Of a stretch of DNA of 64,000 nucleotides, positions 18,401 to 26,005 are shown in pieces. The translations under genes and the position numbers were made by a program. The notes beneath the pieces were generated by a model. It was given only the letters and a program-made list of their open reading frames with translations, did no database searches and had not been told where the DNA came from. Within the stretch, counting starts at the first letter, position 1. The number at the start of each line of letters is the position of its first letter. This stretch comes from CAJBNH01 sp964447285 (GTDB lineage: Bacteria; Myxococcota_A; UBA9042), in the NCBI GenBank assembly GCA_964447285.1, contig CAYURO010000017.1:28118-92117 (forward strand), in the 5' to 3' direction.

Positions 18401-19582
18401 ATGTGGAAGATCACGTTGAGCGACCTGCGCCTGTCCGCTGAGGACCACGCCGCGGTGCTGGAGGCGCTCGAGAGCAACTGGCTGACGATGGGCCCGCGCA
18501 CGGCCGCGTTCGAGCAGGCGTTCGCCGAGGCGCTGGACGCGCAGAACCCACCGACTTGCCTTGCGGTGGCGAACTGCACGGTCGCGCTGCACATGGCGCT
18601 GGCGGCGCTGGACGTGGGGCCGGGCGACGAGGTGATCGTGCCGAGCCTGACGTTTGTCGCGACGGCCAACGCGGCGCTGTACACCGGCGCCACGGTGGTG
18701 CTGGCCGACGTAACGTCGCAGGACGACCTGACAATCTCGGTCGCCGACGTGGCGCGCAAGATCACGCCCAAGACCAAGGCTGTGATTCCCGTGCATTACG
18801 CAGGCCAGCCGGCCGACTTGCAGGCGCTGAAGGCCCTGTGCGACCCGCGCGGCATCGCGATTGTCGAGGACGTGGCCCACGCCCCGCTGGGCGACTCGCT
18901 GCTGAACGGCCACCCGACGGCGCTGGGGACGGTGGGCGCGGTCGGCTGCTTCTCGTTCTTCTCGAACAAGAACATGGCCACGGGCGAGGGCGGCATGGTG
19001 GTAGCGCGCGACCCCAAGATCGCGGATCGACTGCGGTTGCTGCGCTCGCACGGCATGACCACGCTGACATTGGACCGCCACAAGGGCCACGCCTATACCT
19101 ACGACGTGGTCGACCTGGGCTTCAACTACCGCATGGACGAGATGCGCGCGGCGCTGGGGCTGTCGCAGCTGGCCAGGCTGCCCGAGCGCAACCTGCGGCG
19201 GGCGGAGGTCGTGGCGGGCTATCTGGACCGCTTGCAGGGCATCCCGGGCCTCGAGGTGCCGTTTGCCGAGCGCCTGCCCCAGGGCCGTACCGCGCACCAC
19301 ATCATGCCGGTGCTGCTGCCGGTGGGCGCGACGCGGTCGCGGGTGCAGGACGCGATGAAGGCCGCGGGCATCCAGACGTCGATCCACTACACGCCCATCC
19401 ACGCCTTTACCTACCACCGCCATAGCGAGCGGGTGCGCAAGGACGACCTGCAAGTCACCGACGCGATTGCGGATCGGCTGCTGACCCTGCCGCTGTACCC
19501 CAGCCTGTCGGACAGCGACCAGGACCTGGTGGTCGCCAGCCTGCGCGACGCCCTGGTGCAAGCCCGCGAGGTGGCGCCATGA
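18401..19582 (+). CDS. DegT/DnrJ/EryC1-family sugar aminotransferase (PLP)
   Basis: 393 residues. The PLP lysine is K190 in SFFSNKNMATGEGG, and D157 in VEDVAHAPL holds the pyridine nitrogen. The block EVIVPSLTFVATANAAL is diagnostic of this aminotransferase family. It should transfer an amino group from glutamate to the keto-sugar made by the preceding dehydratase. GGGAG lies about 11 bases before the ATG. The 41-base gap before it is the longest between these biosynthetic genes, apart from 45 bases before the ABC ATPase. Its end overlaps the nucleotidyltransferase start (ATGA). Confidence 0.92.
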   Translation: MWKITLSDLRLSAEDHAAVLEALESNWLTMGPRTAAFEQAFAEALDAQNPPTCLAVANCTVALHMALAALDVGPGDEVIVPSLTFVATANAALYTGATVVLADVTSQDDLTISVADVARKITPKTKAVIPVHYAGQPADLQALKALCDPRGIAIVEDVAHAPLGDSLLNGHPTALGTVGAVGCFSFFSNKNMATGEGGMVVARDPKIADRLRLLRSHGMTTLTLDRHKGHAYTYDVVDLGFNYRMDEMRAALGLSQLARLPERNLRRAEVVAGYLDRLQGIPGLEVPFAERLPQGRTAHHIMPVLLPVGATRSRVQDAMKAAGIQTSIHYTPIHAFTYHRHSERVRKDDLQVTDAIADRLLTLPLYPSLSDSDQDLVVASLRDALVQAREVAP

Positions 19583-20316
19583 CCCTGCCCTGCACCGCCG
19601 TGATGCTGGCCGGGGGACTGGGGTCGCGCTTGGCCCCCTTGACCGCCATCATTCCCAAGCCGCTCGTCCCCATCGGCCGCGAGAGCATCGCCGAGATCCT
19701 GTTGCAGCAGCTCGCCCATCGCGGCGTGCAGCGCGTGATCGTGTCGGTGGGCTATCTGTCGCACCTGATCCAGGCCGTGTTGGGCGACGGCAGCCGCTTT
19801 GGCCTCGAGGTCCAGTACCAGCACGAAGACCACCCGCTGGGCACTGTCGGACCGCTGCGGCTGGTCGAGGACCGCCTGCCCGAGAACTTTCTGGTGCTGA
19901 ACGGCGACGTGTTGACCGACCTGGACTTCGCCGCGGTGCTGAAGGCGCACGAGGCCAGCGGGCGAACGCTGACGGTGGCCACGTACCCCAAGCGCGTGAA
20001 GGTCGACTTGGGCGTGCTGCAGACGCGGCCCGACGGGCACGTCTATGGTTTCGTCGAGAAGCCTGAGTACGATTATACTGTGAGCATGGGCGTTTATGCC
20101 ATGAGTCGCAAAGTGTTGGATTACTTTCAGCCGGGTCAGGCGTTTGGCTTTGACCAGCTGATGCTGGCAATGCTGGCCAAGGGCGACCCGATCGGCACGT
20201 TCGACGGCGGCAAGGGGCGTTGGCTCGACATCGGTCGTCCCAGCGACTTTGCCACGGCGCAAGAGACGTTCCTGGCCGAGCGGGCTGCGTTCCTGCCCTG
20301 GGAGACCGAAGCGTAG
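19579..20316 (+). CDS. Sugar-1-phosphate nucleotidyltransferase
   Basis: 245 residues. LAGGLGSRLAPLTAIIPKPL is the nucleotide-binding signature of mannose-1-P guanylyl/glucose-1-P thymidylyl transferases, and FLVLNGDVLTD holds the metal-binding Asp. VEKPEYDYTVSMGVYAM is the sugar-binding region. It lacks the C-terminal left-handed helix domain of longer family members. It likely activates the hexosamine-1-phosphate used by the dehydratase/aminotransferase pair; which NTP is used is not evident. The start overlaps the preceding gene by 4 bases. Confidence 0.88.
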   Translation: MTLPCTAVMLAGGLGSRLAPLTAIIPKPLVPIGRESIAEILLQQLAHRGVQRVIVSVGYLSHLIQAVLGDGSRFGLEVQYQHEDHPLGTVGPLRLVEDRLPENFLVLNGDVLTDLDFAAVLKAHEASGRTLTVATYPKRVKVDLGVLQTRPDGHVYGFVEKPEYDYTVSMGVYAMSRKVLDYFQPGQAFGFDQLMLAMLAKGDPIGTFDGGKGRWLDIGRPSDFATAQETFLAERAAFLPWETEA

Positions 20317-20361
20317 ACCTGGGCCCGTCAGCTGCTGCCCCCCACCAGCGAGGCACCCCAA

Positions 20362-21222
20362 GTGCAAGCCGTCTATACCGAACATCTGACCAAGACCTTT
20401 GGCGCCGTGCAGGCGTTGAGCGGCCTGGACCTGGCCTTGGACGCGGGCTGCGTCTTCGGCTTTCTGGGTCCCAACGGCGCGGGCAAGACGACGACCGTCC
20501 GGCTGCTGAACGGCACGCTGCTGCGGTCGTCGGGCACGGCGCGCGTGCTGGGCCTGGACCCGCGCGACGAGGCGGTGCGCTGCCGAACCGCCACGCTGTC
20601 CGAGCTGTCGGGGATGTACGAGTCGCTGACGGTGCGGCGCAACCTGAGGCTGTTCGCGACGTTGTACGGCCTGGCCCGACCGGCAGCCGATGCGCGCATA
20701 GGCGAGCTGGCCGACCGCCTGAACCTCGCTGACCGCCTGGACGCGCGCCTGGGAACGCTGTCAACTGGCTACAAGAAACGCGTGCAGTTGGCGCGGGTTC
20801 TGCTGCCCCGCCCCGAATTGATGTTCCTGGACGAGCCCACCGAAGGTCTGGACCCCGAGTCGGCCACCGACGTGGCCAGGCTGGTGCGCACGCTGGCGGT
20901 CGAGGACGGCACCACGGTCTTTCTGTGCACCCACAACCTGCCGCTGGCCGAAGGGATTTGCGACCGCTTTGGCTTCATCCGCGACGGTCGTCTGGTGGCG
21001 CAGGGCACGGCCGACCAGGTGGTGCAGACGGCGCAGCCCGACTTGAAGGTCGAGATCGTTACGGCCGAGGGCCACCACGTGCTGCCCATCGCCGACCGTT
21101 CGGAGATCGACGGGCACGTCGGCCAGTTGCGTCAGGCCGGCGAGCACATCCACGAGGTCAAGGTGCTGCGTCCGTCGCTGCTCGACGCCTATCTGCACCA
21201 CGTCGGGAGGAACCATGCCTGA
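20362..21222 (+). CDS. ABC transporter ATP-binding protein
   Basis: 286 residues from a GTG start. Walker A is GPNGAGKT (36-43), the signature motif LSTGYKKR (133-140), Walker B LMFLDEP (153-159), and the H-loop CTHNL near residue 194. It belongs to the ABC-2/NatA-DrrA-like class. The C-terminal 60 residues form the usual accessory domain. It overlaps the permease gene by 8 bases. It follows the nucleotidyltransferase by 45 bases on the same strand, so it could export the glycan product, but NatA-type ATPases also serve unrelated substrates. Confidence 0.9.
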   Translation: MQAVYTEHLTKTFGAVQALSGLDLALDAGCVFGFLGPNGAGKTTTVRLLNGTLLRSSGTARVLGLDPRDEAVRCRTATLSELSGMYESLTVRRNLRLFATLYGLARPAADARIGELADRLNLADRLDARLGTLSTGYKKRVQLARVLLPRPELMFLDEPTEGLDPESATDVARLVRTLAVEDGTTVFLCTHNLPLAEGICDRFGFIRDGRLVAQGTADQVVQTAQPDLKVEIVTAEGHHVLPIADRSEIDGHVGQLRQAGEHIHEVKVLRPSLLDAYLHHVGRNHA

Positions 21223-22027
21223 CCTGTCTCGCGTGCGGGCGCTGGTCGCCAAGGATCTGTACGAGGCGATGGCCGCCAAGGGCGTCGTCACGCCCACCCT
21301 GGTGGTCCCGTTCATGATCAGCGTGTTCGTGCCGCTGGTGGTGTTGGGCGGTGGGGCGTTGGGCCAGAGTACGATGAAGATGGACCCGGCCGACGCCGAC
21401 AAGCTGTTCGCGCTGTACGCCATCCCGGCCGACCTGGCGACGGTGGCCGACCGGATGATGTACGTCTTCCTGAACCACATGTACGTGCCCATGTTCCTGA
21501 TCCTGCCCGTGATAGCGTCGACCCTGTTCGCCACGCACGGCATCGTGAGCGAGAAGGAGCACCGCACGCTCGAGACCCTGCTGCAGACGCCCCTGCGCGC
21601 CAGCGAGTTGATCGCCGCCAAGCTGCTGGGCGCGCTGGTGCCGGCCATCGTGATCGGCTGGATTTCGTTCGGGTTGTTTGCCCTGTCGACGCTGGTGGGC
21701 GGCGCCCTGTTCGGCCGGCCGGTGGGCCTGAGCCTGGCGATGTGGCTGCCCGTGGTGGGGCTGTTGTCGCCGGCGGTGTCGCTGGTGGGCCTGTCCGTCA
21801 GCCTGGTCGTGTCGCTGAAGGCCCGCACGTTTGCCGAGGCGCAGCAGACGTCGGGCGTGGTGGTGCTGCCGTTCGTGGCGACGATGATCGGCGCGACCAC
21901 CGGGTACGTGACCATCAGCCCGGCGGCCGTGATCTGGGCGGGTCTGGCGCTGCTGGGGGCGGGCGTGGCGTTTCTGGCGTGGTTGGCGCCGCGATTGGAC
22001 CGCGAGCGGCTGATCCAGACGTTGTAG
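21215..22027 (+). CDS. ABC-2 type transporter permease
   Basis: 270 residues with about six TM helices. The cytoplasmic coupling segment VSEKEHRTLETLLQTPLRASELIAAKLL is characteristic of ABC-2 permeases. A periplasmic loop lies between TM1 and TM2 (about residues 50-85). It pairs with the preceding ATPase, giving a two-gene exporter working as a dimer of each. Transcription appears to end before the ECF sigma gene at 22087, although the 59-base gap shows no clear terminator. Confidence 0.87.
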   Translation: MPDLSRVRALVAKDLYEAMAAKGVVTPTLVVPFMISVFVPLVVLGGGALGQSTMKMDPADADKLFALYAIPADLATVADRMMYVFLNHMYVPMFLILPVIASTLFATHGIVSEKEHRTLETLLQTPLRASELIAAKLLGALVPAIVIGWISFGLFALSTLVGGALFGRPVGLSLAMWLPVVGLLSPAVSLVGLSVSLVVSLKARTFAEAQQTSGVVVLPFVATMIGATTGYVTISPAAVIWAGLALLGAGVAFLAWLAPRLDRERLIQTL

Positions 22028-22086
22028 CATCGGTGCCTCTTTTCCCTTTCGCCTCGGCCCGTGTCCAAGGCTGGCGAGAGGTCGGG

Positions 22087-22677
22087 ATGCACGCTGTGGC
22101 ACGACAACCAGACGACACGACGGAAAATGCGGCGGCACGCGCAGACGATCTGCGTCTGGTCGAGCAGTTTCGCGCAGGTGACCGCCGTGCCTTTGGCGAG
22201 CTGGTGCGCAAGTGGCAGCGCCCCTTGTACGGGCTGCTGTGGCGCATCGTGCGCAACGAGGCCGACGCTCGCGATCTGGTGCAGACGACGTTTCTGCGCG
22301 CGTGGACTGGGGCCGAGGGCTGGCGGGGCGAATCGTCCTTCCGCACGTGGGTTTACCGCATCGGCGTGAACCTGGCGCTGAACCACAAGCGCGACCGGGG
22401 TCGGTGGCTCAGCGCCGCCGTGACGCCTGACGAGTTGGCAACTGAGGCCACGGGGCTGCGGCGACTGGTCGAGGCTGAGACCTCGCAGCGCATGGGACAG
22501 GCGGTAGAGACGCTGCCGGCCCGGCAACGGCTGGTGGTCGAACTGCGGGTGTACGAGGGACTGTCATTCCGCGAGGTGGCCGAGGTGGTCGGCTCGAGCG
22601 AAGACGCGGCCAAGGCGAACTTCCATCACGCGATCAAGCGATTGCGCGACATCCTGGCCGAGGGAGGTGAAGCATGA
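22087..22677 (+). CDS. ECF-family RNA polymerase sigma factor
   Basis: 196 residues. Region 2 is clear (LVEQFRAGDRRAFGELVRKW...IVRNEADARDLVQTTFLRAW and SSFRTWVYRIGVNLALNHKR), and region 4 is the HTH LPARQRLVVELRVYEGLSFREVAEVV. No region 3 or 1.1 is present, as expected for ECF factors. The ATG at 22087 has GAGAGG upstream; the long open frame before it is a shadow of the permease gene. The end overlaps the anti-sigma gene by 4 bases, so the two are co-translated. Its target promoters were not identified. Confidence 0.92.
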   Translation: MHAVARQPDDTTENAAARADDLRLVEQFRAGDRRAFGELVRKWQRPLYGLLWRIVRNEADARDLVQTTFLRAWTGAEGWRGESSFRTWVYRIGVNLALNHKRDRGRWLSAAVTPDELATEATGLRRLVEAETSQRMGQAVETLPARQRLVVELRVYEGLSFREVAEVVGSSEDAAKANFHHAIKRLRDILAEGGEA

Positions 22678-23273
22678 CGCGCGTGACCGAGCTGCATCCG
22701 GACACCGGCCGCTGCCAAGACGTGGTGGAACTGCTGGCAGCGTGGGCAGACGAGGGGCTCGACGGCGAACAGGACCGCCGGGTCACGCTGCACGTCCGGG
22801 CCTGCCCCGCGTGTGCCGCGCAAGTCGAGGCCGATCGCAAGCTGCTGAACGGACTGCGGGAAGCCGCACTGTCGGTGCCCGAGCACGACGACCTGTTCTG
22901 GGAGGAACTGGCGACCGGCTTGGACGCGCAGGCGGCGGTGGTGGTGCCGATGGCGCGCAAGACCTCGCTGCGAGCGCCGATGTTCGCGGGTCTGGGTCTG
23001 GCAGCAGCCGCCGTGCTGGCGATGTTCGCGCTGCGGGCGCCAGTCGAACAGATGACGCCCCGGCCGCTGCCGGCCGCGCAGCCGGTGATGGTGGCAGACG
23101 CTGGCGCAGTGCGCGCCGTGGAACCGCCGATGCAAGTCGCGGAGCCGACGGAGGATCCGACGGAGATGATCGAGGAACTGGGCGTCGAAGAGATCGACCC
23201 CCTGGAGGCCATCGACGAGCTCGGCAACGACGAGCTGGAAGCGCTGAGCCACGTGCTTGGCGAAGGAGCGTAG
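22674..23273 (+). CDS. Anti-sigma factor with zinc-binding (ZAS) domain
   Basis: 199 residues. The cytoplasmic N-terminus has H40-x3-C44-x2-C47 (HVRACPAC), the ZAS motif that sequesters ECF sigma factors. A TM helix lies at about 101-120, and a short acidic, Pro-containing periplasmic region (rich in Glu/Asp/Ile) ends the protein. It starts in an ATGA overlap with the sigma gene. The extracytoplasmic part may be the input side, possibly sensing the product of the next gene. Confidence 0.88.
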   Translation: MTRVTELHPDTGRCQDVVELLAAWADEGLDGEQDRRVTLHVRACPACAAQVEADRKLLNGLREAALSVPEHDDLFWEELATGLDAQAAVVVPMARKTSLRAPMFAGLGLAAAAVLAMFALRAPVEQMTPRPLPAAQPVMVADAGAVRAVEPPMQVAEPTEDPTEMIEELGVEEIDPLEAIDELGNDELEALSHVLGEGA

Positions 23274-23275
23274 TC

Positions 23276-23905
23276 ATGAAGAAGTTCTGGAAGAGCCTGA
23301 TGTTGGGTGGCCTCGCGCTGAGTCTGTTGGGCACCGCCGCCCTGGCGCAGCCCCGCGGTCCGGGTGGTCCTGGCGGTCCCGGAGGCCCGGGTGGCCCGCC
23401 GAGCGAGGAGATGCGCGCGAAGATGCACGAGAAGGTGCGCGCGATGCGGCTGGAGAAGGTCGTCGAGCTGCTGAAGCCCGACGCGGCCACCCAGGCGAAG
23501 CTGAAGGAGGTCGCGGACCGCTTCGACGCCCAAGAGTTCGCGGTGCGCAAGGAGATGCCCAAGGCGCGCAAGGAGCTGATGGCGCAACTGGACGCCGCCA
23601 AGCCCGACGAGAAGGCCATTGCCAAGCTGACGGACCAGATGCTGGCGGGCCGCGCGGCGATGCACAAGATCGAAGACGAGCGCGCCGCCGCCCTGCGCAA
23701 GGTGCTGTCGCCCAGCCAGTTCGCGCAGTTGTTCCTGGCGTGGCCCGAGATCAACCGCGAGGTGCGCGACGACATCCGCGAGGCCATGCGCAAGGCCAAG
23801 GGTGGCAAGCGGTTTGGTCACGGGGGTCGTGGTCACGGCGGTCCCGACGGCCCTGGCGGCCCCCACGGCCCCGGCGGGCCGGGCGGTCCCGACGACGAGA
23901 TGTAG
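23276..23905 (+). CDS. Periplasmic Spy/CpxP-like protein with Gly/Pro/His-rich tails
   Basis: 209 residues. A Sec signal peptide (KKFWKSLMLGGLALSLLGTAALA) is followed by a Gly-Gly-Pro repeat segment, then a helical LTxxQ-type domain. The domain shows VVELLKPDAATQAKLKEV and, near the end, ALRKVLSPSQFAQLFLAW, the hallmark helices of Spy/CpxP and CnrX/ZraP folds. The C-terminus is Gly/His/Pro-rich (repeats of GGP with GHGGRGHGG and GPHGPGG), a likely metal-binding tail. AAGGAG precedes the ATG at 23276, which lies 2 bases past the anti-sigma stop. Sigma, anti-sigma and a Spy-fold protein in one operon suggests an envelope or metal stress circuit. Confidence 0.82.
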   Translation: MKKFWKSLMLGGLALSLLGTAALAQPRGPGGPGGPGGPGGPPSEEMRAKMHEKVRAMRLEKVVELLKPDAATQAKLKEVADRFDAQEFAVRKEMPKARKELMAQLDAAKPDEKAIAKLTDQMLAGRAAMHKIEDERAAALRKVLSPSQFAQLFLAWPEINREVRDDIREAMRKAKGGKRFGHGGRGHGGPDGPGGPHGPGGPGGPDDEM

Positions 23906-23979
23906 GGACGCGGCCGTGTGAATTCCTCCGGGGTCGGTGCCTGGCGCGAGCTGGGGGCCGGCCCCGGTGGCGTTTTGGT

Positions 23980-23996
23980 GTCACCACGATGGTGAC
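23980..23996. repeat. Perfect 7-bp hairpin before the inverted-repeat element
   Basis: GTCACCA, a 3-base loop, then TGGTGAC. It follows the Spy-like gene by 75 bases and abuts the larger inverted repeat, so it may be part of the same element or serve as a weak terminator. There is no T-run. Confidence 0.45.
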
Positions 23997-23999
23997 GAT

Positions 24000-24163
24000 G
24001 GTGTCAGGACTTGACACTTGACATCTTTGCCTTGGACGGGCCCACCGCGTCCACGCCGGCAGCCGTCGACCAAGCCATGGATCGACAAAGCTTTCTGCAG
24101 GAGTTCGTGGGATTCGTGGCGCTGCGCGCATGCAAGAAGTGTCAAGTGTCAAGTCCTGACACC
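24000..24163. repeat. REP/MITE-like element with 24-bp perfect terminal inverted repeats
   Basis: The left arm (24000-24023) begins GGTGTCAGGACTTGACAC; the right arm (24140-24163) ends AAGTCCTGACACC. The two are perfect inverted copies over 24 bases, separated by 116 bases of unrelated sequence. Immediately after, a 14-base unit (CTGACACCCCTGCT) occurs twice in tandem at 24156-24183, again carrying the CTGACACCCC core. No transposase is encoded. The arms resemble REP sequences mobilised in trans by RAYT/Y1 transposases. The whole gap 23906-24262 (357 bases) has no gene. Confidence 0.7.
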
Positions 24164-24262
24164 CCTGCTCTGACACCCCTGCTCTGCCCCCTGCCGCCCC
24201 CCGCTCTCCTCGGGAGGACCGAGGATCGTCACGGCGGGTAGGTCACGCACCGCAAGCCACCC

Positions 24263-25339
24263 TCAAATCCGAGCCACCCCAAGAAACACCGCGTGCAAGC
24301 TGACGATCACCACGAGGAACACCACGCGCGCCCGTTCACCCTCCCACCCAAGAAACCGATACGTCATCACCCGATCCGTGCACGCCCGAACGCAATCGCC
24401 ACAAAGCGCGCACGACGGCCCCGGGCGACCGCGGGCAACGTCGGCCGGGGTCAACGCGCCAAAGCGACACTGCGTCAGACACGCGTGGCAGGCGTCGCAA
24501 CCGGGCGCAATCCGCATGTCGAATGGCGAGATCCGCCGCCCCACCCGCGTCGCCAGCCACCCCATCGGGCAGAACAGCGTGCAGTGCGTCATCGCCCCCA
24601 AGCGGCGCGACCAGAACACCATCCACGCGACGCCAACGAGGCCAAACCCGATCGCCAGCGCCGCCGCGACCGCGCTGGAAGCGCCCACCGCCCGCAGGAT
24701 CACCGCCACCGCGACCACCAACGCAAGCATGACCGGCTGGGCGAACCGCTGCCATTTCGGCAACGCTCCCGGCCGCTTGCGCGCAGTCGCCGCCAGGTTG
24801 TCCCAGGCGCCCACGTAGCACAGGTGACTGCACCAGGCCGGCCCCACCAGCACCAGGGTCGACAGGAACAGGATCGGCATGAAGAAGCCCTCGCCGCGAA
24901 ACACGGGGCCTCCGACGATCAGTGCGGGCACGGGCACATGCAGCTTGCCCGTCATCAGGAAGACATCGAACCCCGCAAGGCCCAAGGCGAACTGACCGAA
25001 GAACACGACCGTGAACAGGGTCCACACCCGCCGCCGCCACAGGGCCGACCGCTTGGGGTCCAGCATCCGCTGCGTCACGAAGCCCGCGTAAGCCGCCAGC
25101 GCGAAGGCTTCTGCCCAACCGGCGCCGGGCAGAAACCGCTCGGCCAGCAGCATCGGCCGCGCCACCTTGACCTGGATCACCGCCAGCAGCGCCCAGGTCA
25201 GGAGCACCGCCGACACCACAGGGACAAGGTTTGCGGCCGGTTCGGGCCCCGGAGCACCGTCGTTCGATTCACGTGCAGCCGAACCCAAGCCTTTGTAGAG
25301 GCTGAGCTTTTGTTGCGTTTGTTGCGACGTGTGCACCAT
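24263..25339 (-). CDS. NapH/NosR-like membrane ferredoxin protein
   Basis: 358 residues with about five TM helices. Two membrane-proximal Cys pairs, CSHLCYVGAWDN and CTLFCPMGW, match the C-x3-C motifs of NapH/NosR/RdxA proteins. Near the C-terminus two ferredoxin-type motifs (CDACHACLTQC and CALCGDCVRAC) would each bind a [4Fe-4S] cluster. Such proteins pass electrons from quinol or other donors to periplasmic or membrane acceptors; the partner is not visible here. The ATG at 25339 was chosen because AAGGACGAG precedes it and the promoter at 25414-25442 leaves a sensible leader. A GTG at 25399 would add 20 residues but almost no leader. Confidence 0.8.
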   Translation of the reverse strand: MVHTSQQTQQKLSLYKGLGSAARESNDGAPGPEPAANLVPVVSAVLLTWALLAVIQVKVARPMLLAERFLPGAGWAEAFALAAYAGFVTQRMLDPKRSALWRRRVWTLFTVVFFGQFALGLAGFDVFLMTGKLHVPVPALIVGGPVFRGEGFFMPILFLSTLVLVGPAWCSHLCYVGAWDNLAATARKRPGALPKWQRFAQPVMLALVVAVAVILRAVGASSAVAAALAIGFGLVGVAWMVFWSRRLGAMTHCTLFCPMGWLATRVGRRISPFDMRIAPGCDACHACLTQCRFGALTPADVARGRPGPSCALCGDCVRACTDRVMTYRFLGWEGERARVVFLVVIVSLHAVFLGVARI

Positions 25340-25413
25340 GCGGTTCTCGTCCTTGTTGCCCCGGAACCAAGCAGTAGAGAACCGGCGCGCCGTCACCACG
25401 CTCTTCCCGTTGG

Positions 25414-25447
25414 TTCTATGACGCTTTTTACTGGACTGTCAAGTCCA
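25414..25447 (-). promoter_or_regulatory. Sigma70-type promoter with dyad operator, NapH-like gene
   Basis: On the minus strand, TTGACA (25442-25437), a 17-base spacer, then ATAGAA (25419-25414). A perfect dyad TGGACT-gtca-AGTCCA (25432-25447) overlaps the -35 hexamer, an ideal position for a repressor. The cognate regulator is unknown. The same gap must also hold the greB promoter, which could not be read with confidence. Confidence 0.5.
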
Positions 25448-25513
25448 TTGAGTACGAGCTAGCCTGAACCCACCGCCCGTACTACCTTGGCCTCGCCAGC
25501 CAGGATCATCGCC

Positions 25514-26005
25514 ATGCCCGACCACCCGAACTACATCACGCCCACCGGCCTCGCCCGCCTGCGTGCGGAGTACGACCACCTGCGCAGGGTCGCTCGCCCC
25601 ACCGTGGTGCAAGAGGTCGCCGACGCCGCGGCCATGGGCGACCGGTCCGAAAACGCCGAGTACATCTACGGCAAGAAGCGCCTGCGCGAGATCGACCGCC
25701 GCCTGCGCTTTCTGCAGCAGCGCATCGACGCCGCCGTGGTCGTCGACCCACTGGGCCAGCGCAACCCCGACCGTGTGTTCTTTGGCGCGACCGTGGTGCT
25801 GGAGGACGAGCAGGGTCAGGCCAAGACGCTGCACATCGTGGGCGAGGACGAGATCGACGCTGAGGCCGGGCGCATCAGCCATCGCTCGCCGATCGGCGCG
25901 GCACTGCTGGGCAAGTACGTCAACGACGAGGTCAAGGTGGTGACGCCGCAAGGCTCTCGCACGCTGGCCGTCGTGCGGGTCAGCTACGAGGCGCCGTCGA
26001 CCTGA
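25514..26005 (+). CDS. greB: Transcription elongation factor GreB
   Basis: 163 residues. The N-terminal coiled-coil holds GDRSENAEYIYGKKRLREIDRRLRFL, whose acidic tip (D, E in GDRSENAE) stimulates RNA polymerase transcript cleavage. The C-terminal FKBP-like domain follows (VFFGATVVLEDEQG ... ISHRSPIGAALLGKYVNDEVKV). The -YxYGKKRLREIDRR- and VFFGA- features distinguish it from GreA. The ATG at 25514 agrees with the family start; an in-frame upstream start at 25487 adds 9 unsupported residues. The last 22 bases overlap the convergent gene that ends at 25984. Confidence 0.93.
   Translation: MPDHPNYITPTGLARLRAEYDHLRRVARPTVVQEVADAAAMGDRSENAEYIYGKKRLREIDRRLRFLQQRIDAAVVVDPLGQRNPDRVFFGATVVLEDEQGQAKTLHIVGEDEIDAEAGRISHRSPIGAALLGKYVNDEVKVVTPQGSRTLAVVRVSYEAPST

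Noticed and set aside
22667..23905. A 412-codon open frame ending in the Spy-like protein
   Set aside because: The first 203 codons overlap the anti-sigma gene in another frame. The true start is the ATG at 23276 with its own ribosome site and signal peptide.
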